Assembly: GCF_030440515.1 (NCBI RefSeq)
Contig: NZ_CP076543.1
Span: 8,161,001-8,225,000 of the forward strand
Source: Streptomyces xanthophaeus
GTDB taxonomy: Bacteria > Actinomycetota > Actinomycetes > Streptomycetales > Streptomycetaceae
Direction: 5' to 3'
Length of the DNA: 64,000 nucleotides
A program made the translations under genes and the position numbers. Numbering within the stretch: the first letter of the stretch is position 1; each line of letters opens with the position of its first letter. The notes under the pieces were generated by a model. The model had not been told where the DNA came from. It searched no databases and saw only the letters and a list, made by a program, of their open reading frames with translations. Shown one piece after another: positions 17,286 through 27,371 of the stretch.

Positions 17286-18935
17286 CTATGAGCCGGCCGG
17301 CAGGACGTGGTCGCCGGCCTTGTCGGTGCTCAGGCACAGCGAGCAGACCACCGAGCCGTGGGTGACACATGCGGTGAGGTCGGGGCGCTCGTAGGACTGG
17401 TGGCAGACATGGCAGTCGAGGGTGGCCGCACTCGGGTTCCCGTCGGCGTCCAGCAGGGGCTCGCCGATGCCGTCGTCGGTGCGGCGCAAGTAGTAGCGGC
17501 CCTTGGTGACCACGGCCATCAGCGGTGTGACGACGAAGGCGATGACGGCCGCGGCCACGGGCGAGTACGGCTGGAGGGCGTCGCCGAAGGCGTGGAAGTA
17601 CATGGCGATCGACAGGCCGGAGGCGGCGACGAACGCCACGACGCCGACCGGATTGACCGCGTGGAGCATCCCCCGGCGGAACTCCGGCTGGAGCGGGGAC
17701 AGCTTCAGCACGTACTTGTTGATGCCGATGTCGGTGGCCACGGTGACCACCCAGGCGATCGCGCAGTTCGAGTAGAACCCCAGGATGCCGCCCAGGAAGC
17801 TGAACATGTCGGCTTCCATCAGAACGAGGGCGAAGGCCAGGTTGACCAGGACGAAGACCATGCGACCGGGGTAGTGCCCGGTGACGCGGGTGAAGGAGTT
17901 CGTCCAGGCCAGCGAGCCGGAGTACGCGTTCGTCACATTGATCTTGATCTGGCTGATGACCACCAGGACCACGGCCAGCGGGACGACCGACCAGGCCGGC
18001 ATCATTGCGTCGAAGGCGCTGCGGAACTGCTGGATGGGCTCGGGCGCGGCCGCCGGTCCGACCTCGGCGAGGATGTAGACGGCGAGGAAGACACCGATGG
18101 CCTGCTTGAGCGCTCCGAGCACCACCCACCCGGGGCCGGCCATCACCACGGCGGTCCACCAGGTGCGCTTGTTCGCCTCGGTCCTGGGCGGCATGAAGCG
18201 CAGGTAGTCGATCTGCTCGCCGATCTGCGCGATCAAGGACAGGCACACCCCCGCTCCGAGCATGACGGAGGCGGTGTTGACGGCCCCGTCGCCGTCCGTG
18301 CCGGGGTAGGCCAGGAAGCGGTCCACCGTGCCGGGGTCGTCGGCGATCAGATAGACCAGCGGACCGACCATGAGCAGCAGCCAGATCGGGGTGGTCCACA
18401 CCTGGAGCTTGCTGAGCGCCTTCATGCCGTAGACGACCAGCGGGATCACCATGAGCGTGGAGACGGCGTAGCCCAGCGACAGCGGCAGTCCGAGGCCGAG
18501 TTCCAGGCCCTGGGCCATGATCGAGCCTTCGAGGGCGAAGAAGATGAAGGTGAAGCTGGCGAAGATGATGCTGGTGAGGACCGAACCGTAGTAGCCGAAG
18601 CCGGAGCCGCGCGTGATCAGGTCGAGGTCGATGTTGTAGCGCGCGCCGTAGTAGGCCAGCGGGAAGCCGGTGAGGAAGATGACGGCGGCGGCGACGGTGA
18701 TGGCCACGAGTGCGTTGCCGGTGCCGTGGGCCAGGCCGATGCCGGCGCCGATGGAGAAGTCGGCCATGTAGGCGATGCCGCCGAGGGCCGTGGTGGCCAC
18801 GACCATGGGGGTCCAGCGGCGGTAACTACGGGGTGCGAATCGGAGGGTGTAGTCCTCCAGCGTCTCCTTGACCGCCTGGTCGGCAGCGGTCTTCGGCGCG
18901 TGTGCCGTCGTCTGTCGCGACTCGGTGGTGCTCAT
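17286..18935 (-). CDS. NCS1-family nucleobase permease with C-terminal cysteine-rich tail
   Basis: 549 residues, about 12 hydrophobic segments. Family features are the N-terminal FAPRSYRRWTP, the GARYNIDLDLITRGSGFGYYG stretch and INVTNAYSGSLAW. The NCS1 family moves cytosine, purines, allantoin or hydantoins with sodium or protons. Unusually, the last 45 residues leave the membrane and carry cysteines 508, 511, 523, 531 and 534 as CHVC and CSLC pairs, a zinc-ribbon or rubredoxin-like arrangement, which plain NCS1 proteins lack. The tail may sense metal or redox state or bind a partner. No purine or pyrimidine catabolic gene is nearby, so the substrate is open. Confidence 0.85.
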   Translation of the reverse strand: MSTTESRQTTAHAPKTAADQAVKETLEDYTLRFAPRSYRRWTPMVVATTALGGIAYMADFSIGAGIGLAHGTGNALVAITVAAAVIFLTGFPLAYYGARYNIDLDLITRGSGFGYYGSVLTSIIFASFTFIFFALEGSIMAQGLELGLGLPLSLGYAVSTLMVIPLVVYGMKALSKLQVWTTPIWLLLMVGPLVYLIADDPGTVDRFLAYPGTDGDGAVNTASVMLGAGVCLSLIAQIGEQIDYLRFMPPRTEANKRTWWTAVVMAGPGWVVLGALKQAIGVFLAVYILAEVGPAAAPEPIQQFRSAFDAMMPAWSVVPLAVVLVVISQIKINVTNAYSGSLAWTNSFTRVTGHYPGRMVFVLVNLAFALVLMEADMFSFLGGILGFYSNCAIAWVVTVATDIGINKYVLKLSPLQPEFRRGMLHAVNPVGVVAFVAASGLSIAMYFHAFGDALQPYSPVAAAVIAFVVTPLMAVVTKGRYYLRRTDDGIGEPLLDADGNPSAATLDCHVCHQSYERPDLTACVTHGSVVCSLCLSTDKAGDHVLPAGS

Positions 18936-19148
18936 GCCACGCCTCCCGGTGGGGCTGGGTGCAGGTGAAGGTGCGCCGCCGCCGGCAGGACGGGGAGCGA
19001 TGGACCGTCATGAGTCGTCTCCGGCGACGCTGTTCATGCCTGGGGGTCCCACGTCGGTCACGCTAGAAAGCGGTTGTTACCCCGGGTGCGCGATGTGGTG
19101 AACACCATGTTGCTGCAGGCGGCGGCGCCGCCTAGGCACGCCACACGC

Positions 19149-19188
19149 GCGCGGGCCCCGCCACGGCCGGGACGGGTGGGGCCCGCGC
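19149..19188 (-). terminator. Hairpin terminator after the SGNH hydrolase gene
   Basis: GCGCGGGCCCC and its exact complement (11 bp) with an 18-base loop, 25 bases past the stop of the minus-strand hydrolase gene. Confidence 0.65.
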
Positions 19189-19212
19189 TCCCGCGCGTGC
19201 AGCGCCGGACCC

Positions 19213-20010
19213 TCAGGGGCTGAGGGTCTCCAGCAGGGCTGCGGTGACCGCGCGTTGGCCGGAGGGGGTGAGGTGGAGGCCGTCGGCCTCATGGTGGCCG
19301 CGCGCCGCGGGGCGTGTGTCGACCACCGGTTCCGGCCGGGCCAGCAGGAAGCCGGCCACGGCGTCCAGGTCCACGTCGGACCAGCTCAGCCCGGCCCGCC
19401 GGAAGTGCTCGTACCGTTCCACGCGGTCGGGGTCCGTGCACGTCGGGGTGAGCCAGACCCACCGGGCCCCCGTCCGGGCCACCGCCAGGTCGTGCAGGGC
19501 GACCAGGTTGCGGCAGATCTCGGCGAAACCGACGAGCGGGGTGCGGTCGATGCGCTGTACGTCGTTCGCGCCGAGCATGCACAACACCCAGTCGGGCCGC
19601 TGGAACCCCAGCGCCGGCAGCTGCTGCGCCAGAGCCTGGGTCGTGCTGCTCCCCGATACCGCCAGGTTGGTGCACCGTACGCCCTCGGGGAGCAGGTGCC
19701 GCAGGATTTCGAACCAGGAGAGCCGGTCGGCGGTGGTGCTCTCGCCCAGGGCCACGACGTGCTCACCGGGCCTGAACGGCAGTGCGCCGATCCGAGCGCT
19801 CGCGCCCGGTTCGGCCGACAGCGCGGCCGCCGCTTCCCGGTTGCGCTCCTCGAACCGCTCCAGCCGGCCCCTGTAGTCCTCGGCACCGGTCCCGAACAGG
19901 GCGGCCAGCACCGGCTCGTCGAGCGGGCCCAGGTGACGCAGGAGCTTCTCCGGCTGATGGAACCTCAGCAGGCGCTGCGCGTGGGCGGTGTTCCGGTCGG
20001 TGGTGGTCAT
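19213..20010 (-). CDS. Cytoplasmic SGNH/GDSL-family hydrolase
   Basis: 265 residues from ATG 20010 with GGAGGG upstream. The four SGNH blocks are present: nucleophile Ser91 in ALGESTTADR, Gly in AVSGSSTT, Asn149 in MLGANDV, and the Asp-xx-His dyad Asp243/His246 in DGLHLTPSG. The first 80 residues are an extra N-terminal helical region rich in Arg and Glu. No signal peptide, so an intracellular esterase, acyltransferase or thioesterase is expected. Substrate unknown. The start is one base from the stop of the membrane protein gene before it, so both belong to one operon, under the divergent MarR region. Confidence 0.85.
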   Translation of the reverse strand: MTTTDRNTAHAQRLLRFHQPEKLLRHLGPLDEPVLAALFGTGAEDYRGRLERFEERNREAAAALSAEPGASARIGALPFRPGEHVVALGESTTADRLSWFEILRHLLPEGVRCTNLAVSGSSTTQALAQQLPALGFQRPDWVLCMLGANDVQRIDRTPLVGFAEICRNLVALHDLAVARTGARWVWLTPTCTDPDRVERYEHFRRAGLSWSDVDLDAVAGFLLARPEPVVDTRPAARGHHEADGLHLTPSGQRAVTAALLETLSP

Positions 20011-20011
20011 C

Positions 20012-20740
20012 TCAGCCCTCCTCGGAGGCACGGACGCGGATACGGGCACGGTTGCGCGGCAGCAGGAAGCCCGCCGCGATCAGCCAGGCCAGCCCGGTGA
20101 AGCGGGCGACCGGCAGGAGCAGAGCGGCGTCCTCGGTCAGCAGCACGAGGGTGGCCAGCTCGGCGACGGCGGCCACGACGAGACCCGCGACGGCCAGTGC
20201 CCGGGGCAGGAGCCCGGCCAGCAGTCCGGGTACGGCGATCCCGGCGACGAGCAGGCCCAGCAGGACTACGTGTCCGGGGCCGCCCAGGCCGAACGCCAGG
20301 TACTGCAGGGCCCGTACGAGCTCGGGCCGCTGTGTCACCTCGGCGTGGGACAGGACCCAGGTGACCAGGCCGGAGCAGGCCAGGAACGCCGCGGCGAGCA
20401 CCCCGCCCGCGAGGGCGATGGTGGCGCCGGGCGCCCGGACCCCGAGCCGGTTCAGGCGGGCGGAGACGGTCGCGGCGTAGATGGCCAGGGGGACGGAAGC
20501 GGCGAACTGCAGGGCCCCCGACACCCGGACCGCGTCCCCGTGGTCGCGGAAGTACGCGGTGATCGCGTCCGGGTCGCCGAACGGCGAGGGGAACGGATCG
20601 CCGCCGGCCAGCACGGTGCTGAGGACGAGGCCGCCGAGGAACAGGGCGGTGAAGACCACGGCGAGGACACCGGGCGGTGGCCCGGACTGCGGGGCGGTGG
20701 TGCGGGTGTCGTGCGGGACACGGCTCTCGATCGTTTCCAC
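20012..20740 (-). CDS. DUF4386-like multi-span membrane protein
   Basis: From GTG 20740: about 242 residues. Six hydrophobic segments with a PSPFGDPDAITAYFRDHGDAVR loop after the first, as in DUF4386-type proteins. An in-frame ATG at 20785 would put two operator-like palindromes inside the coding sequence, so I prefer the GTG. It is first in an operon with the SGNH hydrolase and divergent from the MarR regulator, which probably controls both. Function not known for the family. Confidence 0.72.
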   Translation of the reverse strand: METIESRVPHDTRTTAPQSGPPPGVLAVVFTALFLGGLVLSTVLAGGDPFPSPFGDPDAITAYFRDHGDAVRVSGALQFAASVPLAIYAATVSARLNRLGVRAPGATIALAGGVLAAAFLACSGLVTWVLSHAEVTQRPELVRALQYLAFGLGGPGHVVLLGLLVAGIAVPGLLAGLLPRALAVAGLVVAAVAELATLVLLTEDAALLLPVARFTGLAWLIAAGFLLPRNRARIRVRASEEG

Positions 20741-20750
20741 GGCACAATCC

Positions 20751-20783
20751 GTTCTTGAGAAGAACGATTCACTGTGATGAATC
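20751..20783. promoter_or_regulatory. Divergent operator region with two palindromes
   Basis: Two perfect dyads: GTTCTTGAGAAGAAC (20751-20765) and GATTCACTGTGATGAATC (20766-20783), directly adjoining. The second overlaps the expected -35 of the MarR gene, whose -10 TACGAT is at 20797-20802. They are the natural candidates for MarR binding sites controlling both directions. The stretch is also markedly more AT-rich than its surroundings. Confidence 0.55.
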
Positions 20784-20808
20784 ATTTCGTGTCGCGTACG
20801 ATAGCCGC

Positions 20809-21348
20809 GTGAACACCGCCCGGCAACCAGATCCCTCCGCGACTCCGGTCCCGGCCCCGGCCCGCCCTCCGGCTCCGCGCGGAGCGGCCTTCCTCCTCGC
20901 CCAGATCGGTGCCCACGCCGCGGGGCGGTTCGCGGAACGCGTCGCCACCCTGGGGCTCACCCCCGCCGACGTCGGCCTGCTGCGGATGGTCGCCGGGCAG
21001 CCCGGCCGCAGCCAGCGCGCGCTCGCCGAGGACCTGGGAGTCGTACCCAGTCGCGTCGTCGCCCTGATCGACGTCCTGGAGGAGAAGCGGCTCGTCGAGC
21101 GGCGGCGCAGCGCCGAGGACCGCCGGAATTACGAACTGCACCTCACCCCCGGGGGACGGCAGGCCCTCGGCACGGTCTCCCGGGCGGCGGCCGCCCACGA
21201 GGACGACCTGTTGGCCGCCCTCGACCCCGACGGGCGGGCGCAGCTGCTGGAACTCCTCGAACGCGTCGCGGCGCAGCAGGAACTGACGCCCGGTGTGCAC
21301 CCCGGCTACCGGACGCTCGCGAAGCCCGCGGGGAAGCGGAAGGACTGA
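20809..21348 (+). CDS. MarR-family transcriptional regulator
   Basis: 179 residues from GTG 20809. Winged helix domain: LTPADVGLLRMVAGQPGRSQ, RALAEDLGVVPSRVVALIDVLEEKRLV (recognition helix) and the wing ERRRSAEDRRNYELHLTPGG, with flanking dimerisation helices. The -10 TACGAT ends six bases before the GTG and there is no SD, so the mRNA is probably leaderless. The first 25 residues are Pro-rich. Likely an autorepressor that also controls the divergent membrane protein and hydrolase genes and responds to a small aromatic ligand; the ligand is inferred from the family only. Confidence 0.88.
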   Translation: MNTARQPDPSATPVPAPARPPAPRGAAFLLAQIGAHAAGRFAERVATLGLTPADVGLLRMVAGQPGRSQRALAEDLGVVPSRVVALIDVLEEKRLVERRRSAEDRRNYELHLTPGGRQALGTVSRAAAAHEDDLLAALDPDGRAQLLELLERVAAQQELTPGVHPGYRTLAKPAGKRKD

Positions 21349-21526
21349 GGGCCGACGGGGGGTGCGTCACGGCGCGGGCCGCGGCTGCGCGGCCGTCGCG
21401 GACGGCCTCGTCCGGACCTGGGCGGAGGGCCGTACCGGAACATGTCCGGCGCCCGGACGGCAGGGGCCGTCGCCGGCGCCGCCGGTAGCCGAACCGGCCG
21501 GGCCGTCGGTGACGAGACGGGCGAGG

Positions 21527-21585
21527 GAGGCGGGGGAGGCGAGGAGGCGGGGGAGGCGAGGAGGCGGGGGCGGGGCGGGGGAGCT
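21527..21585. repeat. G-rich tandem repeat, 17-bp unit
   Basis: GAGGCGGGGGAGGCGAG occurs twice in exact tandem (21527-21543, 21544-21560) and then degenerates into G-runs. It lies in the 261-base gap between the MarR gene and the end of the convergent acyl-CoA synthetase. The G-runs could fold as a G-quadruplex on the plus strand. No gene is seen in the gap. Confidence 0.6.
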
Positions 21586-21609
21586 GTCGGAGCCACCGCC
21601 CCGGCGGGG

Positions 21610-23253
21610 TCAGGCGCTGCCGGCCGCGGCCTCCTCCTCCAGCAGGCGGGTCGCCATCGCACGCATCTCGATCTTGCGGATCTTCCCGGTGACGGTCATC
21701 GGGAACTCCTCGACGACGTGGACGTAGCGGGGGATCTTGAAGTGGGCCAGCCGCCCCGCGCAGTACGCGCGCACGGCCTGCGCCGTCAGCGGCTCGGCCC
21801 CCTCACGCATCCGCACCCACGCCATCAGCTCCTCCCCGTACTTCTGGTCGGGCACTCCGATGACCTGCACGTCCATCACGTCGGGGTGCGCGTGGAGGAA
21901 CTCCTCGATCTCGCGGGGGTAGAGGTTCTCGCCTCCCCGGATCACCATGTCCTTGATCCGGCCGGTGATGCTCAGGTAGCCGTCACCGTCCATGACCGCC
22001 AGGTCGCCGGTGTGCATCCAGCCCTCCGGATCGACGGCCTCGGCGGTCTTCTCGGGCTCGCCCCAGTAGCCGAGCATCACAGAGTAGCCCCGGGTGCACA
22101 GTTCTCCCGCGGTGCCGCGGGGCACCGTCAGGCCGGACTGCGGGTCGACCACCTTGACCTCCAGGTGCGGGCCGACCCGGCCCACCGTGGAGACCCGGCG
22201 CTCGACCGAGTCGTCCACACGGGTCTGCGTGGACACGGGAGAGGTCTCCGTCATGCCGTAACAGATGGAGACCTCGGTCATCCCCATCCGCTCGATGACC
22301 TCGGTCATGACCTCCACCGGGCAGGGCGAACCCGCCATGATCCCGGTGCGCAGGCTCGACAGGTCGTACCCGTCGAACCCGGCGTCGGCCAGTTCGGCGA
22401 TGAACATGGTGGGGACCCCGTACAGGGAGGTGCAGGCCTCAGCCTCCACCGCCGCCAGCGTCGCCGTAGGGTCGAAGGCGGGCGCGGGGATCACCATCGC
22501 CGCACCGTGGCTGGTGCAGGCGAGATTGCCCATCACCATCCCGAAACAGTGGTAGAAGGGGACCGGGATGCACACCCGGTCGGCTTCGCCGTAGCCGCAC
22601 AGCTCGCCCACGAAGAAGCCGTTGTTGAGGATGTTGTGGTGCGAGAGGGTCGCTCCCTTGGGGAAGCCCGTGGTGCCCGAGGTGTACTGGATGTTGATCG
22701 GGTCGTCCGGGCCCAGTGCGGCCTGCGCCCGCGCCAGCGCGGCCGGATCGGCCACGCGCCCGCGTTCCAGCAGCTCGTCCCACCGCGGCCCGTCGAACAG
22801 GACGGTGAACTCCAGCCCCGGGCAGCGCGGCCGGACCTCCTCGATCATCGCCGCGTAGTCGGAGGTCTTGAAGCGCTCCGCCGCGACCAGCAGCCGGATG
22901 CCGGACTGCCCGAGCACGTACTCCAGCTCGTGGGAGCGGTACGCCGGGTTCACGGTGACCAGGATCGCCCCGATCTTCGCCGTGGCGTACTGCACCAGCG
23001 TCCACTCGGCGCGGTTGGGCGCCCAGATACCGACGCGGTCGCCCCGGACGATCCCGAGGTCCAGCAGCCCCAGGGCGAGGGCGTCCACGTCGGCGGCCAG
23101 CTCCGTGTACGTCCACCGGCGGCCGGCGGCCACGTCCACGAGGGCGTCCCGGCCGGGGAAGCGCCGTACGGTCCGGTCGAGGTTGTCCCCGATCGTCTCG
23201 CGGAGCAGCGGGACTTCGGAACTCCCGGACGCACGACTCGACGCTACGGACAC
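21610..23253 (-). CDS. Fatty acyl-CoA synthetase (FadD-like AMP ligase)
   Basis: 547 residues from GTG 23253, with AGGAGG five bases upstream. P-loop [11 protein letters not shown] at 190-200, [54 protein letters not shown], and the C-terminal catalytic lysine in [12 protein letters not shown]. Length and motifs fit medium- or long-chain fatty acyl-CoA synthetases of actinobacteria. Cytoplasmic activation of fatty acids for beta-oxidation is the likely role. It is monocistronic, divergent from the Stealth gene with about 290 bases between them. Confidence 0.9.
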   Translation of the reverse strand: MSVASSRASGSSEVPLLRETIGDNLDRTVRRFPGRDALVDVAAGRRWTYTELAADVDALALGLLDLGIVRGDRVGIWAPNRAEWTLVQYATAKIGAILVTVNPAYRSHELEYVLGQSGIRLLVAAERFKTSDYAAMIEEVRPRCPGLEFTVLFDGPRWDELLERGRVADPAALARAQAALGPDDPINIQYTSGTTGFPKGATLSHHNILNNGFFVGELCGYGEADRVCIPVPFYHCFGMVMGNLACTSHGAAMVIPAPAFDPTATLAAVEAEACTSLYGVPTMFIAELADAGFDGYDLSSLRTGIMAGSPCPVEVMTEVIERMGMTEVSICYGMTETSPVSTQTRVDDSVERRVSTVGRVGPHLEVKVVDPQSGLTVPRGTAGELCTRGYSVMLGYWGEPEKTAEAVDPEGWMHTGDLAVMDGDGYLSITGRIKDMVIRGGENLYPREIEEFLHAHPDVMDVQVIGVPDQKYGEELMAWVRMREGAEPLTAQAVRAYCAGRLAHFKIPRYVHVVEEFPMTVTGKIRKIEMRAMATRLLEEEAAAGSA

Positions 23254-23546
23254 ACGTACCTCCTGCACTCGCTGCGGCGATGACGGCCAACGCGCACCGC
23301 CCATGATCCCCTCCGGGCGGGCCGCGGCACCAGAGGTGCGGGGGAGTGGCCCGGCCGGACCGTCGGCGGAACTGAGAATTGGCTGTGAACCGGGACGGCG
23401 GCACTGACGACTCTTGCGTGAAAAGCGAACAACAGTAAAAGTGAGCGTGAACAAGGTATCCACCGTTGCCGCTGAGCGCGCCGCTCCTGCCCGGGACGCT
23501 CGGTCGACCGGCTGCAGCGCACCGGCACCCCACACCGAGGTCGTCC

Positions 23547-25373
23547 ATGCAGGGTGTCCACCGCCTTCCCATGCCCGCCGGGCTGCGCAGACTCGCCCGG
23601 ACGCTGCGTCGGCGACCCGGTGGCGTTCCGCCGCAGCCCGGTCCCGCAGGGCGGGAGCGCATCGGCGGCAGGACCCCTGCGTCCAGCGGGCTCACCTCCC
23701 GTGAGGAGGAGCTGCTGGCGACCGTGCCGGGGCTGATCCAGCACTGCGGCCGGCTGGCGACCGTACGCGACGACCTCCTCCCCGCCGACGCCCGTGCCGC
23801 CAGTCTCCGGTCGGTCGCCGAGGCCCTGGAGGCCGCCGCCGTCTCCTACGGGCTGGTCCCGGACGGCGGGCTCGTCCACCGGGTGGCCATCGCGCCCGGC
23901 GACCGGGCCGCGGCCCTGAAAGCGTGCGCCGCCGCCTTCGAGGGGCTCCCCGTCTACGCGCGCCTGCTCACCGTCGACGGTGCAGCCGGGCACGTCCTCG
24001 CCGAGGACCTCCCGGCGGCGGTCGAGTCCGTCGAGACCGGGAAGGACGGCGCGGACGGGAAGGACTGCAGGGAGGGGAAGGAGCCGGCGCACACCGCCCG
24101 CGTGCGGGCCGTACGCGTCCACCGACCGGTCATCACCTCCGGCCGGACCCTGAAGTACGGTCCCGAGACCGGCTGCGACCTGGAGTTCTGGGAAGTCCCC
24201 GACTCCGGCGAGGGCGCCCTCGCCGTACTGCGCGAGACCCCGTACGGCTGGTGGGTCCCCTCCTTGGCCGCCTCCACCACCCGCCGCATCGACGACCGGG
24301 AGTACCCGGTCGTCGACTGCTTCTCGAGCCGGTTCCCCGACGACATCGACTTCCCGATCGACGCGGTGATCACCTGGGTGGACGCCGCCGACCCCGCCTG
24401 GCGCCACCGCCGGGACCGGGCCGCCGAGGCGGAGGCCGGTTCGGGTCACGCCTCCGGGACCGACGAGACCGGCGGGATCGACCTCGCCGAGAACCGCTAC
24501 CGCGACCGTGGCGAGCTCCGCTACTGCCTGCGCTCCATCGCCGCCTACGCACCCTGGGTCCGGCGCATCTTCCTCGTCACCGACGACCAGGCCCCCGACT
24601 GGCTCTCCGCCGGACATCCCCGCATCACGGTCGTCGACCATCGCGAGCTGTCCACGGAACCGGCGGCGCCCGCGGTGTTCAACTCCCACGCCATCGAGAG
24701 CCGACTGCACCACATCCCGGGCCTGGCCGAGCACTTCCTCTACTTCAACGACGACATCTTCCTGGGCAGGCCCCAGCGCCCGCAGAACTACTTCCTGCCC
24801 TCCGGACTGCCCAAGGTCTTCCACGACTGGCGGGCGGTGGACCCGGGCAGCCGGGCCGGGGACGACGTGTTCACCTCGTCCCAGAAGGTCACCCGGCAGG
24901 CCGTCGAGGAGGCCGTCGGCCGCACCTATCCCCACATCCTGGCGCACACGCCGTACCCCCTGACCCGGTCCGCGTTCGCCCGTGTCGAGGAACTGCTGCC
25001 CGGTCGGCTCGCCGCCACCGCCCGCTCCGTGTTCCGCAGTGCCGACGATCTCGCCCCTGTCACCCTCGCCGCGCACCTGGCGCTCGCCGAGGGGCATGCC
25101 GTCGAAGGCGACCTCACGCACACCTACGTCAGCACCGCCCGCCGCTCCGAGATCGAGCGGTTGCCCGAGCTGGCGGCCGAGCGCGGCCACGACGCCTTCT
25201 GCCTCGCGGACGACGAGGACCCGGACGGACCCGACGGGGGCGGATCCGGGGGCGGTCTGTCGGCGACGCAGCAGCACAACGTCGTCACGGCCTTCCTGGA
25301 GGCCTACTTCCCGGTGCCCTCCCCGTTCGAGCCGGCCCCGTACGGGACCGAACCCTCCCGGCCCGTCGGCTGA
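23547..25373 (+). CDS. Stealth-family sugar-phosphate transferase
   Basis: 608 residues. After a 270-residue N-terminal region the Stealth conserved regions appear in order: [15 protein letters not shown] (CR1), [21 protein letters not shown] and [12 protein letters not shown] (CR2), [16 protein letters not shown] with [11 protein letters not shown] (continuing CR2), then [16 protein letters not shown] CR3 and a C-terminal CR4 region. Family members (capsule polymerases, human GNPTAB) transfer sugar-1-phosphates from nucleotide sugars. No membrane segment or signal is visible. In actinobacteria they are linked to cell-surface phosphoglycans. It is a single gene, with no other polysaccharide genes beside it. 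Confidence 0.85.
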   Translation: MQGVHRLPMPAGLRRLARTLRRRPGGVPPQPGPAGRERIGGRTPASSGLTSREEELLATVPGLIQHCGRLATVRDDLLPADARAASLRSVAEALEAAAVSYGLVPDGGLVHRVAIAPGDRAAALKACAAAFEGLPVYARLLTVDGAAGHVLAEDLPAAVESVETGKDGADGKDCREGKEPAHTARVRAVRVHRPVITSGRTLKYGPETGCDLEFWEVPDSGEGALAVLRETPYGWWVPSLAASTTRRIDDREYPVVDCFSSRFPDDIDFPIDAVITWVDAADPAWRHRRDRAAEAEAGSGHASGTDETGGIDLAENRYRDRGELRYCLRSIAAYAPWVRRIFLVTDDQAPDWLSAGHPRITVVDHRELSTEPAAPAVFNSHAIESRLHHIPGLAEHFLYFNDDIFLGRPQRPQNYFLPSGLPKVFHDWRAVDPGSRAGDDVFTSSQKVTRQAVEEAVGRTYPHILAHTPYPLTRSAFARVEELLPGRLAATARSVFRSADDLAPVTLAAHLALAEGHAVEGDLTHTYVSTARRSEIERLPELAAERGHDAFCLADDEDPDGPDGGGSGGGLSATQQHNVVTAFLEAYFPVPSPFEPAPYGTEPSRPVG

Positions 25374-25513
25374 CCGCCACGCCCCGGGGTGACCCTTCGT
25401 GCACACGTGCCCGTGGGGGCCGGGGCGATCGCCGACCTATAGTTACGCGCTGCCGCCGCCGGTCAGCGGCGGTCGGCAGTTCACGGTTCGTTCGGCGTCG
25501 AGGGAGGCCGCTC

Positions 25514-26059
25514 GTGGCCAACGCGTTTCAGGAGCGCAAGCTCAGGGGGATGTTCGCCGCGTTCGACGCGGACGGCGACGGCTACCTGCGCGAGGAGGAC
25601 TTCACGGCGCTGGTCGGCCGCTGGGGTCGGCTGCCGGGAGTGGAGCCCGGTACGGAGCTGCGGGCGCGGGTGGAGACGCTGCTGATGGGCTGGTGGGCGG
25701 CGCTGCTGGAGGCCGGGGACGCGAACGGCGACGGGGCGGTCGACATGGGCGAACTGCTCACCCTCGTCGACCGCCTGCCCACCATGGTCGCGGACGTGAC
25801 CGCCACCGCCGACACCGTCTTCGACGCCGTGGACAGCAACGCCGACGGCGTCATCTCACCGGAGGAACACCGGCGGCTCGTGGAGACCTGGAACGGCTGC
25901 CCGGCAGACCTGGACGGGGTCTTCGAACTGCTCGACCCGGACGGCGCCGGCCACCTCGGCCGCGAGCGGTTCGCCCTCCTCTGGCGCCAGTTCTGGATCA
26001 GCGACGACCCCGCGGACCCGGGCAACCTGCTCTGCGGCCGGATCCCCGGCCCCCGCTGA
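25514..26059 (+). CDS. Calerythrin-like EF-hand calcium-binding protein
   Basis: 181 residues from GTG 25514. Four 12-residue EF-hand loops at 18-29 (DADGDGYLREED), 69-80 (DANGDGAVDMGE), 107-118 (DSNADGVISPEE) and 141-152 (DPDGAGHLGRER). Loops 1-3 have the acidic residue needed at position 12, while loop 4 ends in Arg and probably does not bind calcium. In calerythrin and the streptomycete CabC-type proteins the weakened loop is usually a different one. Cytoplasmic calcium buffer or sensor, in streptomycetes linked to aerial growth. Confidence 0.9.
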   Translation: MANAFQERKLRGMFAAFDADGDGYLREEDFTALVGRWGRLPGVEPGTELRARVETLLMGWWAALLEAGDANGDGAVDMGELLTLVDRLPTMVADVTATADTVFDAVDSNADGVISPEEHRRLVETWNGCPADLDGVFELLDPDGAGHLGRERFALLWRQFWISDDPADPGNLLCGRIPGPR

Positions 26060-26201
26060 GGAGTTTGCGCCCCGCACCCCCCACTACCTGCTGTTCTGCA
26101 GACGCCCGGCCCGCCGGGTCTCGTTCCGCATATCCACGGCGGGCCCGGGCAGACGGTGACGACCGATCGGTGAACAGGACGACGAGGACAGGGGCGATCG
26201 C

Positions 26202-27371
26202 ATGCGAAGCGTCGGTGTGGAGGAAGAGCTGCTGCTGGCGGACGCGGACAGCGGGGAGCCGCTGGCCGTGTCGGGAGCGGTGCTCGCCGCAGCGGACCGC
26301 GCCGCGACCGCCGGCGCGGCGGACGGGAAGGACTCCGGCCACACCTTCGAGGCGGAGCTCCAGGAGGAGCAGGTCGAGTTCGGCACCAGACCGGTGACGG
26401 AGATGGGCGAGCTGCAGGAGGAGATCCTCCGGTGGCGCGCCGAGGCCGCCCGGCACGCGGCGGCGGCCGGCGCCGTCGTGGCGGCGATCGGCACCTCACC
26501 GCTGGCCGTCCGCCCCTCGATGTCCCCCGGACACCGCTACGAGTGGGTGTCGCGGCAGTTCGGCATGACCGCGCAGGAGCAGCTGACCTGCGGCTGCCAC
26601 GTCCACGTGTCGGTGGAGTCGGACGAGGAGGGCGTGGCCGTACTGGACCGCATCCGGATCTGGCTGCCCGTACTGACCGCGATGAGCGCGAATTCCCCGT
26701 TCTGGCAGGGCGAGGACACCGGGTACGGCAGCTATCGCAGCCGGGTCTGGAACCGGCTGCCCGCGGCCGGGCCGGTGGACGTCTTCGGCTCTGCGGACCG
26801 CTACCACGCGGAGGTGAGGGCCATGGTCGAGTCGGGCGTGCTGCGTGACAAGGGAATGATCTGGTTCGACGCGCGGCTGTCCGCCTCCTACCCGACGGTG
26901 GAGGTCAGGGTGGCGGACGTGTGCCTCGACGCGTCGACCCCCGTCCTGCTGGCCGCCCTCGTACGGGCCCTCGTGGAGACCGCGGCCCGGGAGTGGCGCG
27001 CCGGCGAACCCCCGGCCAGGGTGAGCACCGGGCTGCTCCGGCTCGCGTCGTGGCAGGCAGGCCGCTCGGGACTCGACGGCCCGCTGCTGCACCCCGAGAC
27101 GCTGCGGGAGGCGGCGCCCGAGGCCGCCGTCGACGCGCTGTACCGGCACGTCGGCGACGCACTGGCCGACTCGGGCGACGAGGAACTCGTACGGGCCGGC
27201 ATCGCCGGCCTCCTGGAGCACGGCAACGGCGCACGCGTCCAGCGGAGCCTGCTGCGTGCGGAGGGGGACCTGGGCTCGGTCGTCCGGCACTGCGCGCGGC
27301 GGACCACGGCCGGGGCCGACCGGACGGGTGGGGACACGCGGGGCCGACGAGGACCGGTCGGGCGTTCATAG
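26202..27371 (+). CDS. Carboxylate-amine ligase, YbdK/GCS2 family
   Basis: 389 residues. N-terminal VGVEEELLLAD, EAELQEEQVEFGTRPV, the metal-binding GCHVHVSV segment and RVWNRLPAAGP are characteristic of the YbdK-type glutamate-cysteine ligase 2 family. E. coli YbdK makes gamma-glutamylcysteine weakly. Actinobacteria use mycothiol rather than glutathione, so the true substrate is likely another amino acid or amine. It stands between the EF-hand gene and the NRPS cluster with a 286-base gap before the latter, so I do not count it as part of the cluster. Confidence 0.85.
   Translation: MRSVGVEEELLLADADSGEPLAVSGAVLAAADRAATAGAADGKDSGHTFEAELQEEQVEFGTRPVTEMGELQEEILRWRAEAARHAAAAGAVVAAIGTSPLAVRPSMSPGHRYEWVSRQFGMTAQEQLTCGCHVHVSVESDEEGVAVLDRIRIWLPVLTAMSANSPFWQGEDTGYGSYRSRVWNRLPAAGPVDVFGSADRYHAEVRAMVESGVLRDKGMIWFDARLSASYPTVEVRVADVCLDASTPVLLAALVRALVETAAREWRAGEPPARVSTGLLRLASWQAGRSGLDGPLLHPETLREAAPEAAVDALYRHVGDALADSGDEELVRAGIAGLLEHGNGARVQRSLLRAEGDLGSVVRHCARRTTAGADRTGGDTRGRRGPVGRS

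Noticed and set aside
26202..27371. YbdK-type ligase as part of the NRPS cluster
   Set aside because: A 286-base gap and a separate upstream region divide it from the MFS gene, and no step in the predicted product requires it.
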